Origin: CALFXN01 sp937957815
GTDB lineage: Bacteria > Synergistota > Synergistia > Synergistales > Aminobacteriaceae
DNA length: 64,000 nt
Direction of reading: 5' to 3'
Assembly: GCA_036788195.1 (NCBI GenBank)
Contig: DAIQNX010000012.1
Coordinates: 14,708-78,707, forward strand
The translations under genes and the position numbers were made by a program. The notes under the pieces are model-generated. The model was given only the letters and a program-made list of their open reading frames with translations, ran no database searches and was not told the origin of the DNA. How positions within the stretch are numbered: position 1 is the stretch's first letter; each line of letters begins with the position of its first letter. Shown piece after piece: positions 7,624-16,252 of this stretch.

Positions 7624-9078
7624 TCACACGGAGAGAACGTACTCAAGACAGGTCCGGAGCGCGAAGGCCGATCCGCCCGTGCCGTAGCAGTCGAACTCCT
7701 TGTCGTAATGCGCGACCGCGGCGATATCCAGATGCGCCCAGGGAATCCCGGGATCCACGAACTCCCGCAGAAGCATCCCGGCCGTAATGACGCCGCCGCC
7801 GGGACCGCCGGAGTTCGTGAAATCGGCGTTCTGGGACGTGATCTTCTCCCGGAGCTTATCGTCGTCCATCGTGAAGCGGTGGAAGCGTTCCCCCGCGCGT
7901 TCCGCGGCGGCGAGAAGGTCGGCGCTCAGGCCGTCGTGGTCGGAGACGAGCGCGGCCGTGTAATTTCCGAGCGCAGTCACGGCGGCGCCGGTCAGCGTCG
8001 CCATATCGACGAGCGCGTCCGGACGGACGCGGCTCGCATAGGTGAGGACGTCGGCGAGCGTCACGCGCCCCTCGGCGTCGGTGTTCAGGATCTCGATGGT
8101 CTTCCCGTTCATCGTCCTGATGATGTCGTCGGGGCGGTAGGAGTCGCCGTCGGGCATGTTCTCGACGGCGCCGAGGATTCCGTGGACCTCGACGTCCGGC
8201 CGGAGCGTCCCGAGAGCGCGCATGATCGCGAGGACGTTGCAGCCGCCGGTCTTGTCGGTTTTCATGGTCTTGATGCCGTCGCGCGTCTTGATGCAGAGGC
8301 CGCCGCTGTCGAATGTCACGGTTTTTCCGACGAGTGCGATGCGTCGCCTGGGCTCCGCGTCGGGGCGATAGACGAGGTGGATCAGCCGCGGCCGGTTCGT
8401 CGAGCCCCGGCCGACCGAGAGGAGCGCGTTCATCCCCATCGCGTCGATGGCGCCCTCGTCGAGGATCGTGCATTCGAGACCGCCTTCGCGGGCGAGGACG
8501 AGCGCGCGTTCCGCGAGCGCGAGCGGCGTGACGACGTTGCCGGGCTCGTTGACGAGATCGCGCGCGAACGCCTGGGCCTCGGCCGAGACGACGCCGCGCC
8601 CGAGTCCGTCTTGGTCGCCCCCGGCAAGCCCGAATGACGTTATTTCCGTCCTTTCGGGGTGCGAGTCGGTCGTCCAGTACCTCCGGAAGACGTAGTTTCC
8701 GAGAATCGCGCCCTCGGCGACGGCTCGCGAGAGAAACGCGTCCGGCTTCCCGGGGAATTGCGCGACGATGCTCTCGAATCCGAGCGTCGACGCGCAGCGG
8801 ACGCATTCGGCCGTACGGTTCCTGTAGGCCGTCGCCTGCGCCGCCGCAGATTCCGGACGTTTGCCGAGTCCAGCGAGAAGCATGGCTCTGACCGGCGCGC
8901 CGGGAACGGGGACGACTCTCAGGGAGCCCTTCTTCCCGGGATCCTGTGGCAGTGAAAGCGCATGTTCCAGAGCTGCCGACACCTCGGAAACCAGAGGGGA
9001 AAGGGGGGATTCTCCCTCGAACAGGAAAATGCAGAGAAGCTCCGCCGATTCTCCGGCCTGATACGGGTGAATGTCCAT
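7624..9078 (-). CDS. pepA: Leucyl aminopeptidase (M17 family)
   Basis: A 484-residue cytosolic aminopeptidase with two metal ions that removes N-terminal residues from peptides. The C-terminal catalytic domain shows VGKTVTFDSGGLCIK (metal Lys/Asp), MKTDKTGG, and the M17 signature NTDAEGRVTLADVL. The N-terminal 160 residues form the usual variable domain. The ATG at 9078 is chosen because AGGAGG stands nine bases upstream. An open frame extends further but lacks a site. The start faces the M19 dipeptidase gene, giving a 93-base divergent promoter region. It fits the peptide-catabolism island. Confidence 0.95.
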   Translation of the reverse strand: MDIHPYQAGESAELLCIFLFEGESPLSPLVSEVSAALEHALSLPQDPGKKGSLRVVPVPGAPVRAMLLAGLGKRPESAAAQATAYRNRTAECVRCASTLGFESIVAQFPGKPDAFLSRAVAEGAILGNYVFRRYWTTDSHPERTEITSFGLAGGDQDGLGRGVVSAEAQAFARDLVNEPGNVVTPLALAERALVLAREGGLECTILDEGAIDAMGMNALLSVGRGSTNRPRLIHLVYRPDAEPRRRIALVGKTVTFDSGGLCIKTRDGIKTMKTDKTGGCNVLAIMRALGTLRPDVEVHGILGAVENMPDGDSYRPDDIIRTMNGKTIEILNTDAEGRVTLADVLTYASRVRPDALVDMATLTGAAVTALGNYTAALVSDHDGLSADLLAAAERAGERFHRFTMDDDKLREKITSQNADFTNSGGPGGGVITAGMLLREFVDPGIPWAHLDIAAVAHYDKEFDCYGTGGSAFALRTCLEYVLSV

Positions 9079-9171
9079 GTATTGCGCCTCCTGACGTGGC
9101 ATAATAATTCCGGACGGATGCGTCCGGTATTCGTTGAAGCGACATCCAGCAAACCCAAGGAGAGGATTTCG

Positions 9172-10209
9172 ATGAAACACAGCACAGAAACCGCGCTTCG
9201 GGCGCGCGACTTCCATAACGACGCCTTCGTCGCCGACGCTCACTTCGACCTGCTGCCACTCGTTCTCGAAAAGCGTCTCGAGGGACGCACGAAAGTCATC
9301 GAAACGGACTATCTTCCGCAGTTCCGGGCGGGAGGGGTCGATCTCGTGATCTCGTCGATCTTCATAGGAAACGATTTTCTCCCCGAGATGGCGCTTCGCC
9401 GGGCACTCGACCAGATCGCGGCGCTGCAGGCGGAACTCGAGGAAAGCCCTGGATTATTCGCGCCCTGCCGGAACACGACCGAGATCCTCGCCGCGAAGGA
9501 ACGCGGGGAACTCGCCATTCTCCTTTCCTTCGAGGGCGTCGAGCCGATCGGCTCCGACCTGAGCCTGCTGCGCGTCTTTCACGCGCTCGGCGTCCGCGGC
9601 GTCGGGATCGCGTGGAGCCGGAGGAACGCCGCCGGGGACGGGTGCTTCTTCAAGCCCGTCGAGGAAGGGCGAAAGGGCGGGCTCACGGAGTTCGGCGTTC
9701 GCCTGATCCGCGAGGCGACCCGGCTCGGAATGTACCTCGACGTCAGCCACCTCAACGACGAGGGCGTCGCGGACGTCTTCGCGCTCCACGACGGCCCGGT
9801 GATCGCGTCGCACTCCAACTCCCGCGCGCTGGCGGGCACGATGCGCAATCTCACGGACGACCAGATCCTCACGCTCGCATCGCGAGGCGGCCTCATGGGA
9901 ATGAACGTGTGCAGCACCTTCGTCGGCGATCCCGCTCGCGCGCCGCTGACGGAGGCCGATCTCGCGAACCACGCGGACCACATCCGGAACCTCGCCGGAC
10001 CGGCGGCCATCGGATTCGGCTTCGACTTCTGCGACGAGATGCGCGATTTCTCAGGCCCGGGACCGTTCGCGAACTACGACTGCGTCAAGGGGTACGCGAA
10101 CGCTCCGCTGCTGACCGAACAGCTCCTTCTCAGGGGCTATTCGGACGGGGAGGTCCGGGGCATCCTCGGCGAGAATCTGATGCGCTTCCTGCAAAAAACG
10201 ATCGGATAA
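9172..10209 (+). CDS. M19-family dipeptidase (membrane dipeptidase-like)
   Basis: A 345-residue TIM-barrel zinc dipeptidase like renal dipeptidase. Metal-site motifs are DAHFD (residues 22-26), SFEGVEPIG (bridging Glu), DVSH, SHSNSRAL, and GFGFDFCDE near the C-terminus. It hydrolyses dipeptides, often accepting D-residues at the C-terminal position. There is no signal peptide, so it is cytoplasmic. The ATG at 9172 follows AAGGAGAGG by six bases. It is divergent from pepA and convergent with dppF, and fits the use of imported dipeptides. Confidence 0.93.
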   Translation: MKHSTETALRARDFHNDAFVADAHFDLLPLVLEKRLEGRTKVIETDYLPQFRAGGVDLVISSIFIGNDFLPEMALRRALDQIAALQAELEESPGLFAPCRNTTEILAAKERGELAILLSFEGVEPIGSDLSLLRVFHALGVRGVGIAWSRRNAAGDGCFFKPVEEGRKGGLTEFGVRLIREATRLGMYLDVSHLNDEGVADVFALHDGPVIASHSNSRALAGTMRNLTDDQILTLASRGGLMGMNVCSTFVGDPARAPLTEADLANHADHIRNLAGPAAIGFGFDFCDEMRDFSGPGPFANYDCVKGYANAPLLTEQLLLRGYSDGEVRGILGENLMRFLQKTIG

Positions 10210-10216
10210 TGACGAC

Positions 10217-10245
10217 CCGGGGGGAGGGAGAAGCTCTCCCCCCGG
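10217..10245. terminator. GC hairpin between convergent dipeptidase and dppF genes
   Basis: A perfect 10-bp stem CCGGGGGGAG / CTCCCCCCGG lies in the 42-base gap between the two stop codons. There is no T-run on either strand, so termination efficiency is uncertain. Confidence 0.45.
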
Positions 10246-10251
10246 TCGCCG

Positions 10252-11238
10252 TCATCGCTCGTACAGAAAGCAGGCCGCCCAGTGACCGCTGCCCTGATCG
10301 CGGAACGGAGGCTCCTGTTCGGCGCATTGGGCCGTCGCGTGGCGGCACCGCGTATGGAAGCGGCATCCGACCGGCGGATTCGCCGGCGACGGAAGATCCC
10401 CCTGGAGCAGGATGCGCTCCCCCTGGTCCTCGGGATCGGGCTGCGGGATCGCCGAGAGCAGCGCCTGCGTATACGGATGCAGCGGACGGGCGAAAACCTC
10501 GTTCTTCTCCGCGAGTTCTACGATCTTCCCGAGGTACATGATCGCGATCCTGTCGGAGATGAACTTGACGACCGACAGGCTGTGCGTGATGAACAGATAG
10601 GTCAGCCCGAGATCGTCCTGGAGATCCCGGAGCTCGTTGAGCACCTGGCTCTGGATCGACACGTCGAGCGCGCTGACGGGTTCGTCGCAGACGATGAAAT
10701 CCGGGTTCATCGCGAGAGCGCGCGCGATGCCGATTCGTTGTCTCTGGCCGCCGGAGAACTCGTGCGGGTAGCGGAACCTGTGTTCCGGCCGGAGCCCGGC
10801 CCGGACGAGAACCTTCACGACATACTCGTCGAGTTCCCTCCTGTCGGCAACGATGCCGTGATACCGCACCGCTTCGCCGACGATTTCGCGGACCGTCATC
10901 CGGGGATTGAGGCTTCCGTAGGGATCCTGGAAGATGATCTGAAGGCGCCTCCTGATGTCCGACGGGTTCCGTTTCAGTGCCGCCCCGACATCCTCGCCGT
11001 CGAAGACCACGGTCCCGGCGGTCGGCGGCAGGAGGTGCATCAGCGTTCGGCCGAGCGTCGACTTGCCGCATCCCGATTCGCCGACAAGACCGAGCGTCTC
11101 CCCGCGCCGGACGGACAGATCGACGCCGTCGACGGCCTTCACATGTCCCACGACGTTCCTGAAGATCCCTTTCCTGATCGGGAAGTGTTTCTTCAGGCCG
11201 CTCACCTGAAGGATCGGCGCATCCGCGTCAGCGTGCAT
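10252..11238 (-). CDS. dppF: Dipeptide ABC transporter ATP-binding protein
   Basis: A 328-residue ATPase of the OppF/DppF type that energises peptide import. Walker A is GESGCGKST, the signature is FSGGQRQRIGIARAL, Walker B is FIVCDEPVSALD, and the switch His is in FITHSLSVV. The C-terminal oligopeptide-transporter extension carries the iron-sulphur-type cysteines GCRFHTRCRHATAQC. The start at 11238 has AAGGAGAG upstream and overlaps the dppD end by 11 bases. It is the last gene of dppBCDF. Confidence 0.95.
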   Translation of the reverse strand: MHADADAPILQVSGLKKHFPIRKGIFRNVVGHVKAVDGVDLSVRRGETLGLVGESGCGKSTLGRTLMHLLPPTAGTVVFDGEDVGAALKRNPSDIRRRLQIIFQDPYGSLNPRMTVREIVGEAVRYHGIVADRRELDEYVVKVLVRAGLRPEHRFRYPHEFSGGQRQRIGIARALAMNPDFIVCDEPVSALDVSIQSQVLNELRDLQDDLGLTYLFITHSLSVVKFISDRIAIMYLGKIVELAEKNEVFARPLHPYTQALLSAIPQPDPEDQGERILLQGDLPSPANPPVGCRFHTRCRHATAQCAEQEPPFRDQGSGHWAACFLYER

Positions 11239-12226
11239 CGGAAGTCTCTCCTTCCACCGGATTCCCGTCGTAGAGCCAGCACCGGACGGCTCGTCCGCCG
11301 GACGGCAAGAACAAGGGCGGCTCGTCGTTCGGGCACCGGTCCATCCGTTCGGCGCACCGGTTGTGGAATTTGCATCCGCTCGGGAATGCGAGCGGACTCG
11401 GAACGACACCCGGAATGACGCCGAGCCGTCGCGCCGTCGTCGTGAGCTTCGGGATCGACTGGAGCAGTCCGCGCGTGTACGGATGCTTCGGATCGCGGAA
11501 CAGATCCCTGACCGGCGCCTGTTCGACGATCTTTCCGGCGTACATGACGACGACGCGGTGCGCCATCCTGGCGATGACCCCGAGGTCGTGCGTGATGAAC
11601 AGGATTGCCGAGTTGAGCTGTTGCCTGAGTTCGTTCATGAGGTCGAGGATCTGCGCCTGTACGGTGACGTCGAGCGCCGTCGTCGGCTCGTCCGCGAGCA
11701 GCAGGGCGGGCGTGCACGCGAGCGCCATCGCGATCATCGCGCGCTGACGCATTCCTCCGGAGAGCTGGTGCGGATAGTCGTTCATACGCTGCCGGGCCGA
11801 AGGAATGCTCACCATGTCGAGAAGCCCGACGCCCCGCTCGAAGGCCTGCTTCCGGTCGAGGCGCTGATGGAGCCTGAGGGGCTCCATGATCTGCTCTCCG
11901 ACCGTGTAGACGGGGTTCAGGCTCGTCATCGGCTCCTGAAAGATCATCGAGATCCGGTTTCCCCGGATCGAGCGCATTCTGTCCTCGGAAAGCTTCGCGA
12001 GGTCCTGTCCGTCAAAGAGAATGGAGCCCCCCGCGATTCGTCCGGCGGGCTTCGGAAGCAGCCGCAGAATCGACAGTGCCGTCACGCTCTTGCCGCATCC
12101 CGATTCGCCGACGAGTCCGAGCGTCTCGCCCGGCTCCACGCTGAAGGAAACGCCGTCGACCGCCTTCACGAGTCCGGCGTCCGTATCGAAGTACGTCCTG
12201 AGATCCCTGATGTCGAGAAGCGCCAT
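11228..12226 (-). CDS. dppD: Dipeptide ABC transporter ATP-binding protein
   Basis: A 332-residue ATPase paired with DppF. Walker A is GESGCGKSV, the Q-loop is MIFQEPMTSLNP, the signature is LSGGMRQRAMIAMAL, Walker B is LLLADEPTTALD, and the switch is FITHDLGV. The C-terminal extension has GCKFHNRCAERMDRC. It starts five bases after the dppC stop codon, so the four genes are one transcript running from dppB to dppF. Confidence 0.95.
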   Translation of the reverse strand: MALLDIRDLRTYFDTDAGLVKAVDGVSFSVEPGETLGLVGESGCGKSVTALSILRLLPKPAGRIAGGSILFDGQDLAKLSEDRMRSIRGNRISMIFQEPMTSLNPVYTVGEQIMEPLRLHQRLDRKQAFERGVGLLDMVSIPSARQRMNDYPHQLSGGMRQRAMIAMALACTPALLLADEPTTALDVTVQAQILDLMNELRQQLNSAILFITHDLGVIARMAHRVVVMYAGKIVEQAPVRDLFRDPKHPYTRGLLQSIPKLTTTARRLGVIPGVVPSPLAFPSGCKFHNRCAERMDRCPNDEPPLFLPSGGRAVRCWLYDGNPVEGETSDAR

Positions 12227-12231
12227 GGCGA

Positions 12232-13125
12232 CTACCTCTTCAGCCGGACGTCGAGAGCGTCCCGGAGACCGTCACCGACGAAATTGAACGCGAGCACCGT
12301 GAACATGATCGCGATTCCCGGAAAGAGCGTCCACCACCACTGTCCCGTCGGAAGATACTTCTGCCCCTCGGAGATCATGAGCCCCCAGCTCGGAATCGGA
12401 GGCTGCGCCCCGAACCCGATGAACGCAAGCCCGGCCTCGACCATGATGACGCTCCCCATGCCAAGGGTCGCCTGGACGATCACGGGCGCGATCGCGTTCG
12501 GGAGAATATGGCGGAAGATGACGCGATGCGTGGGAAGGCCGAGCGCCTGGGTCGCCTCGACGTACTCGCGCTCCCGCAGCGAGATGAACTGCGCGCGCGT
12601 GACGCGGGCGATGGACACCCAGTTGACCAGTCCGATCGCCGTGAAGACGACGAGCATTCCGGGATTCCGGAAGACCGCGAGGATCGCGAGGACGAAAAGG
12701 AAGAACGGAAAGGCGAATACCACATTGATAAGCCACGAAATGAGGTCGTCGACTCGCCCCCCGAAGTATCCCGCGGTCGCTCCGAGCGGAACGCCGATGC
12801 ACAGCGAGACGATGGTCGCGAAGATGCCGATCTGAAGGGAGATCCGCGCGCCGTAGATCACGCGGCTCATGATATCCCGGCCGAAGAGATCCGTTCCCAT
12901 CCAGTGCGAGGTCGTCGGAGGGGCGAGGCGGACCTTCATGCCCTCCGACCAGATGAGCTGCTTGAACGGGTCGAACGGCGCGAAGAAGGGGGCGAACACC
13001 GCCACGACGAGAAGGAAGAGAACCATCGCAAGCCCCAGCATCGCCAAGCGGTTGCGGCGAAAGCGGATCCAGGCCTCCTGCCGGAGATTGCCCGTCTGAG
13101 CGCTCCGTGTTACTCCGTCAGTCAT
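12232..13125 (-). CDS. dppC: Dipeptide ABC transporter permease
   Basis: A 297-residue inner-membrane permease with an N-terminal cytoplasmic lead and about six transmembrane helices. The DppC/OppC pattern is visible: WMGTDLFGRDIMSRVIYGAR in the first periplasmic loop, and an EAA loop (YVEATQALGLPTHRVIFRH) that contacts the ATPases. It forms the heterodimeric channel with DppB, encoded 12 bases upstream. Confidence 0.94.
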   Translation of the reverse strand: MTDGVTRSAQTGNLRQEAWIRFRRNRLAMLGLAMVLFLLVVAVFAPFFAPFDPFKQLIWSEGMKVRLAPPTTSHWMGTDLFGRDIMSRVIYGARISLQIGIFATIVSLCIGVPLGATAGYFGGRVDDLISWLINVVFAFPFFLFVLAILAVFRNPGMLVVFTAIGLVNWVSIARVTRAQFISLREREYVEATQALGLPTHRVIFRHILPNAIAPVIVQATLGMGSVIMVEAGLAFIGFGAQPPIPSWGLMISEGQKYLPTGQWWWTLFPGIAIMFTVLAFNFVGDGLRDALDVRLKR

Positions 13126-13137
13126 TCGCGGCGCCTC

Positions 13138-14064
13138 CTAGTCGTAGCGGATCCTCGGGTCGAAGAACCCGTAGGAGATGTCGACGAGAAGATTCGCCAC
13201 GAGGAAGATGACCGCCATGAAGATGACGGTTCCGCGGATCATCGGAAGATCGCGGGCGATCAGCGAATCGACGGAGAGGCGGCCGATTCCCGGCCACGCG
13301 AAGATCGTCTCGGTGAGCACCGCGCCCGAGAGAAGCTCCGAAATCTGCGTCCCGACGATCGTGATGACGGGGATCATCGCGTTCTTGAGCGCGTGCTTGA
13401 CGATGACGATCTTCCCGGGCAGCCCCTTCGCGAACGCGGTTCGGATATAATCCTGATTGAGGACCTCGAGCATGCAGGAACGCGTGAGTCGCGCCGTGAG
13501 GGCTCCGGGACGGACTCCGAGCGTGATCATCGGAAGGATGAGGTATTTCAGCGAACCGTCGCCGAACCCGGCGCCCGGAACCCAGCCGAGTCCGTAGGCG
13601 AAGACCATGAGAAGCAGGAGCCCCACCCAGAAGACCGGAGCGCTCACGCCGGCTATCGCGATGAACATCGCAGAGTAGTCGAAGAACGAGTATTGTTTGA
13701 CTGCGGAGATGACCCCCATCGTGACGCCGAGAACGGTCCCGAGGACGAGGGCGCCGAGGGCGAGCCGCACCGTCGCGTTCAGATGGCCGAGAATCGCGTC
13801 GGCGACCTTCTCGTTCGTCCGGTAGGACGTTCCGAGATCGCCGCGGCAGACCTGGCCGAGAAAGCGGACGTACTGCACGTGCAGCGGAAGATCGAGCCCC
13901 ATATCCGCCCTGATCTTCGTCAGGGTCTCCTCGTCACCGCGCTGCCCCATCATGATCATGGCGGGGTCGCCCGGAACCACGTTGATGAGGATGAACACGA
14001 CGGTGATCACCCCCCACACCACAGGAATCGAGTAGAGCACTTTGCGAACAACGTATGAAAACAC
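13138..14064 (-). CDS. dppB: Dipeptide ABC transporter permease
   Basis: A 308-residue permease with about six membrane helices, starting FSYVVRKVLYSIPVVWGV. It contains the typical NVVPGDPAMIMMG loop and the EAA motif YIRTAFAKGLPGKIVIVKHA. I chose the GTG at 14064 because GGGAGGAG precedes it by four to six bases. The open frame continues upstream but that stretch does not look like a permease. It is the first gene of the dppBCDF operon. No binding-protein gene is inside the operon. The best candidate is at 5939. Confidence 0.93.
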   Translation of the reverse strand: MFSYVVRKVLYSIPVVWGVITVVFILINVVPGDPAMIMMGQRGDEETLTKIRADMGLDLPLHVQYVRFLGQVCRGDLGTSYRTNEKVADAILGHLNATVRLALGALVLGTVLGVTMGVISAVKQYSFFDYSAMFIAIAGVSAPVFWVGLLLLMVFAYGLGWVPGAGFGDGSLKYLILPMITLGVRPGALTARLTRSCMLEVLNQDYIRTAFAKGLPGKIVIVKHALKNAMIPVITIVGTQISELLSGAVLTETIFAWPGIGRLSVDSLIARDLPMIRGTVIFMAVIFLVANLLVDISYGFFDPRIRYD

Positions 14065-14301
14065 GGCGCTCCTCCCTTCTTCCCGGACAGCGGGAATCCT
14101 CCCGGTCTTCCGGCGCCCGCAATTCCGGATACATATCTGGATCCGTTTCGATTCTATCACAGAATGCTTCTATCGGAGGCGAGGCGCCGTCCCGTTCGGG
14201 CGCGGCGTATCCGGACGCCGCCGGGGATGCCGGTATTGATGTACGATATGCATGCGCGCCGAACATCCGGACGCGGGAATCTCTCTTGTGGAGGAATCGC
14301 G

Positions 14302-15192
14302 ATGCCGTTTGCAGCAGTTCTGTTCATGTCCGTCAGGATCCTGCTTCTCGGGTTCGAGAAGATCGCGTTCAAGAAACTCGGGGAAGGGCGCGACCCCATC
14401 GCGACGCTCTTCGTCCTCGACATTCTCGCCGTGATCTTCCTTGCGCCGTTCGCGGTCCGGGAGTATCTCTCGGAACCATACGCGCGGGGGTATTCCTTCG
14501 TCGTCGTCGCGGCAGGAAGCGCAGCGGTGTCCTTCGCCGGGATCCTCCTCTACATCCGGGCGCTCTCTGAAGGCGAAGTGTCGCTCGTCGGCCCCGTCTA
14601 CAACTTCAACGTCTTCTTCCTGCTCGCGATGTCGGTCGTCTTTCTCGGGGAGAGCTTCTCGCTCCTCAAGATCGCCGGAATGGCGCTGATGGTCTGGGGA
14701 AGTACGTTCCTGAACAGGGGATCCGGAGTCGGCGCGTCGCTCCTGGCGCTGTGGCGATCGAAGCCGTGCATGTACATGATCGTGGCGTCGTTCTTCATCG
14801 CCGTCGGACGGATCGTCGACACCCGGATGGTGGGGATGCTCGCGCACAACCCTCCGACGGTAGGATACGCGATCGCCCAGTGTCTCTGGTCCTCGGTGTT
14901 CGCGCTCTCGCTGCTCGCGTTCAGGAAGCGACTCCGATCCGGATTCTCCCTCCTGAGGGAGCGCCCGCTCGCCTCGCTCGCCGCCGGGGCGACGAATATC
15001 TACGCCTATATCTGCCTTCTCTTCGCGCTCCGGGGACTCGAGATCAGCCTTGCGGAGCCGCTGTCGATGTTCGGCGTCCTCATTTCCGTGATCCTTGCGA
15101 AGTTCTTTTACGGCGAGCCGATCCGCGACCGGCTTCTCGGCGCGTCGATCATGGTCGCGGGTGCGTGGGTGATGTTCCTCGGACGCGGATAA
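14302..15192 (+). CDS. EamA/DMT-family transporter
   Basis: A 296-residue membrane protein with about ten hydrophobic helices and two EamA repeats. Each repeat ends in a typical FLGESFSLLKIAGM or FFYGEPIRDRLLGA stretch. It is distinct from the exporter at 3886. The substrate is unknown. The ATG at 14302 is preceded by TGGAGGA at six bases. The 237-base gap to the divergent dppB must hold both promoters, but I see no convincing -35/-10 pair there. Confidence 0.82.
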   Translation: MPFAAVLFMSVRILLLGFEKIAFKKLGEGRDPIATLFVLDILAVIFLAPFAVREYLSEPYARGYSFVVVAAGSAAVSFAGILLYIRALSEGEVSLVGPVYNFNVFFLLAMSVVFLGESFSLLKIAGMALMVWGSTFLNRGSGVGASLLALWRSKPCMYMIVASFFIAVGRIVDTRMVGMLAHNPPTVGYAIAQCLWSSVFALSLLAFRKRLRSGFSLLRERPLASLAAGATNIYAYICLLFALRGLEISLAEPLSMFGVLISVILAKFFYGEPIRDRLLGASIMVAGAWVMFLGRG

Positions 15193-15268
15193 AATCATTC
15201 AAGACTGCCGCTGTCCGTTGTCGTATCCTCGCTGCGTCACACAATCATTCGACGGGAGGAATGCGGCG

Positions 15269-15637
15269 ATGAAGACGGCGTGTGAAACGACTCCGTTCGA
15301 AACGGGGAACGTCAACGGTTCATCAATTGCGTGGACTCCGCATACGGCATTCGCCGGAGTGTCCATGAAACACCTCGTCACGGGCGCGGACACGAACGGG
15401 ACATCGAGCGTCCACCTCGTGAGGGTCGACGGAGGCTGCTGCATCGGCGACCATATCCACAACGGAAAGACGGAAATCCATCAGGTCGTCGCGGGAGAGG
15501 GGCGCTGCCTCGTCGGAGACCGCAGGATCGCGTACGCGGAAGACGTCGTCGCGGTGATCCCTGTGGACTGCCCGCACCGCGTCACGGCGGACGGAGGTCT
15601 CACGATCCTCGCGGTCTTCAGTCCCGCGCTGCTCTGA
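15269..15637 (+). CDS. Small cupin-domain protein
   Basis: A 122-residue single-domain cupin. Motif 1 is recognisable as GDHIHNGKTEIHQVVAGEG (His, His, Glu metal ligands), and motif 2 is VIPVDCPHRV (His). Such proteins can be isomerases, dioxygenases or ligand sensors, and the sequence does not say which. The ATG at 15269 is six to nine bases from GGGAGG. An ATG at 15261 touches the site and is less likely. Its 3' end overlaps the convergent AraC-type gene by 20 bases, suggesting a linked pair. Confidence 0.8.
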   Translation: MKTACETTPFETGNVNGSSIAWTPHTAFAGVSMKHLVTGADTNGTSSVHLVRVDGGCCIGDHIHNGKTEIHQVVAGEGRCLVGDRRIAYAEDVVAVIPVDCPHRVTADGGLTILAVFSPALL

Positions 15638-16106
15638 GGTCCGAAGTCTCCGACAGGTTCCTGAGGAACGTCGAGGGGGCGACGCCCATATATCGGCGGA
15701 AGATGCGACACAGGTGGCTCTGGTCGGCGAATCCGTCCGGCCATTCCCCGGGAAGCTCCGTTCCGATCGCATCCTGAAGCCTTCGGACGGTCTCCCGGCA
15801 ACGTCCCGGGTCCGTCCCGAAGACCCGATGCGAGAACCAGCCGTCCCCAATCGGACGAAGCACGTGCGCCATCATGGCGGGGATGGCGTACCGGTCGACC
15901 GCGCGAAGAAGGCGCCTCCCACCGGATATTTCGAGAATCGCCTCTCCTCCGGCGATCACGCCGAAGCACGCACTTCGGTGAAGGTGCGCGGGAAAGGCGT
16001 GTCGGCCCCTCGTCCCCGAAACGAAGCGGATTCCGCCGCCCCGCCCGTCCTCCAAAAAGAGAATGTTCTCCTCATCCGCATTTCCGGAACGAAGCTCCAT
16101 CCGCAA
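15618..16106 (-). CDS. Shortened AraC-family regulator
   Basis: A 162-residue protein. Residues 1-95 look like a cupin-type sensing domain (PAHLHRSACFGVIAGGEA). Residues 125-150 (DGFADQSHLCRIFRRYMGVA) match the second helix-turn-helix of AraC proteins. The first helix-turn-helix, normally about 50 residues earlier, is missing, since only about 25 residues separate the domains. It may be a natural compact regulator or an internally deleted remnant. The start could be TTG 16106, with AAGGA eight bases upstream, or ATG 16100. It is convergent with and overlaps the cupin gene, its plausible target. Confidence 0.65.
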   Translation of the reverse strand: MRMELRSGNADEENILFLEDGRGGGIRFVSGTRGRHAFPAHLHRSACFGVIAGGEAILEISGGRRLLRAVDRYAIPAMMAHVLRPIGDGWFSHRVFGTDPGRCRETVRRLQDAIGTELPGEWPDGFADQSHLCRIFRRYMGVAPSTFLRNLSETSDLRAARD

Positions 16107-16252
16107 GCCGCCGATCCTTTCGCCGCGACGTCATTCGCCGTTTCTCATTTCCCCTCGCGCTGCGGCCGTTCCGGACATTCTTCCGGGCGGCCGAAGGCGG
16201 TACAATTATAGCGACAGGTTGCGGAAATACGCGAAAGGGAGGATCGACAACG

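Noticed and set aside
4832..7627. Very long open frames opposite real genes, here and at 21518-24499, 35753-39601 and 51621-54872 on the minus strand.
   Set aside because: They mirror real genes in GC-rich DNA. Their translations are low-complexity and Arg/Glu/Val rich, show no domain motifs, and have no ribosome sites at their starts.
14065..14301. Promoters in the dppB-EamA divergent gap.
   Set aside because: Several TATA-like hexamers occur but none has an acceptable -35 partner at 16-18 bases, so none is listed.
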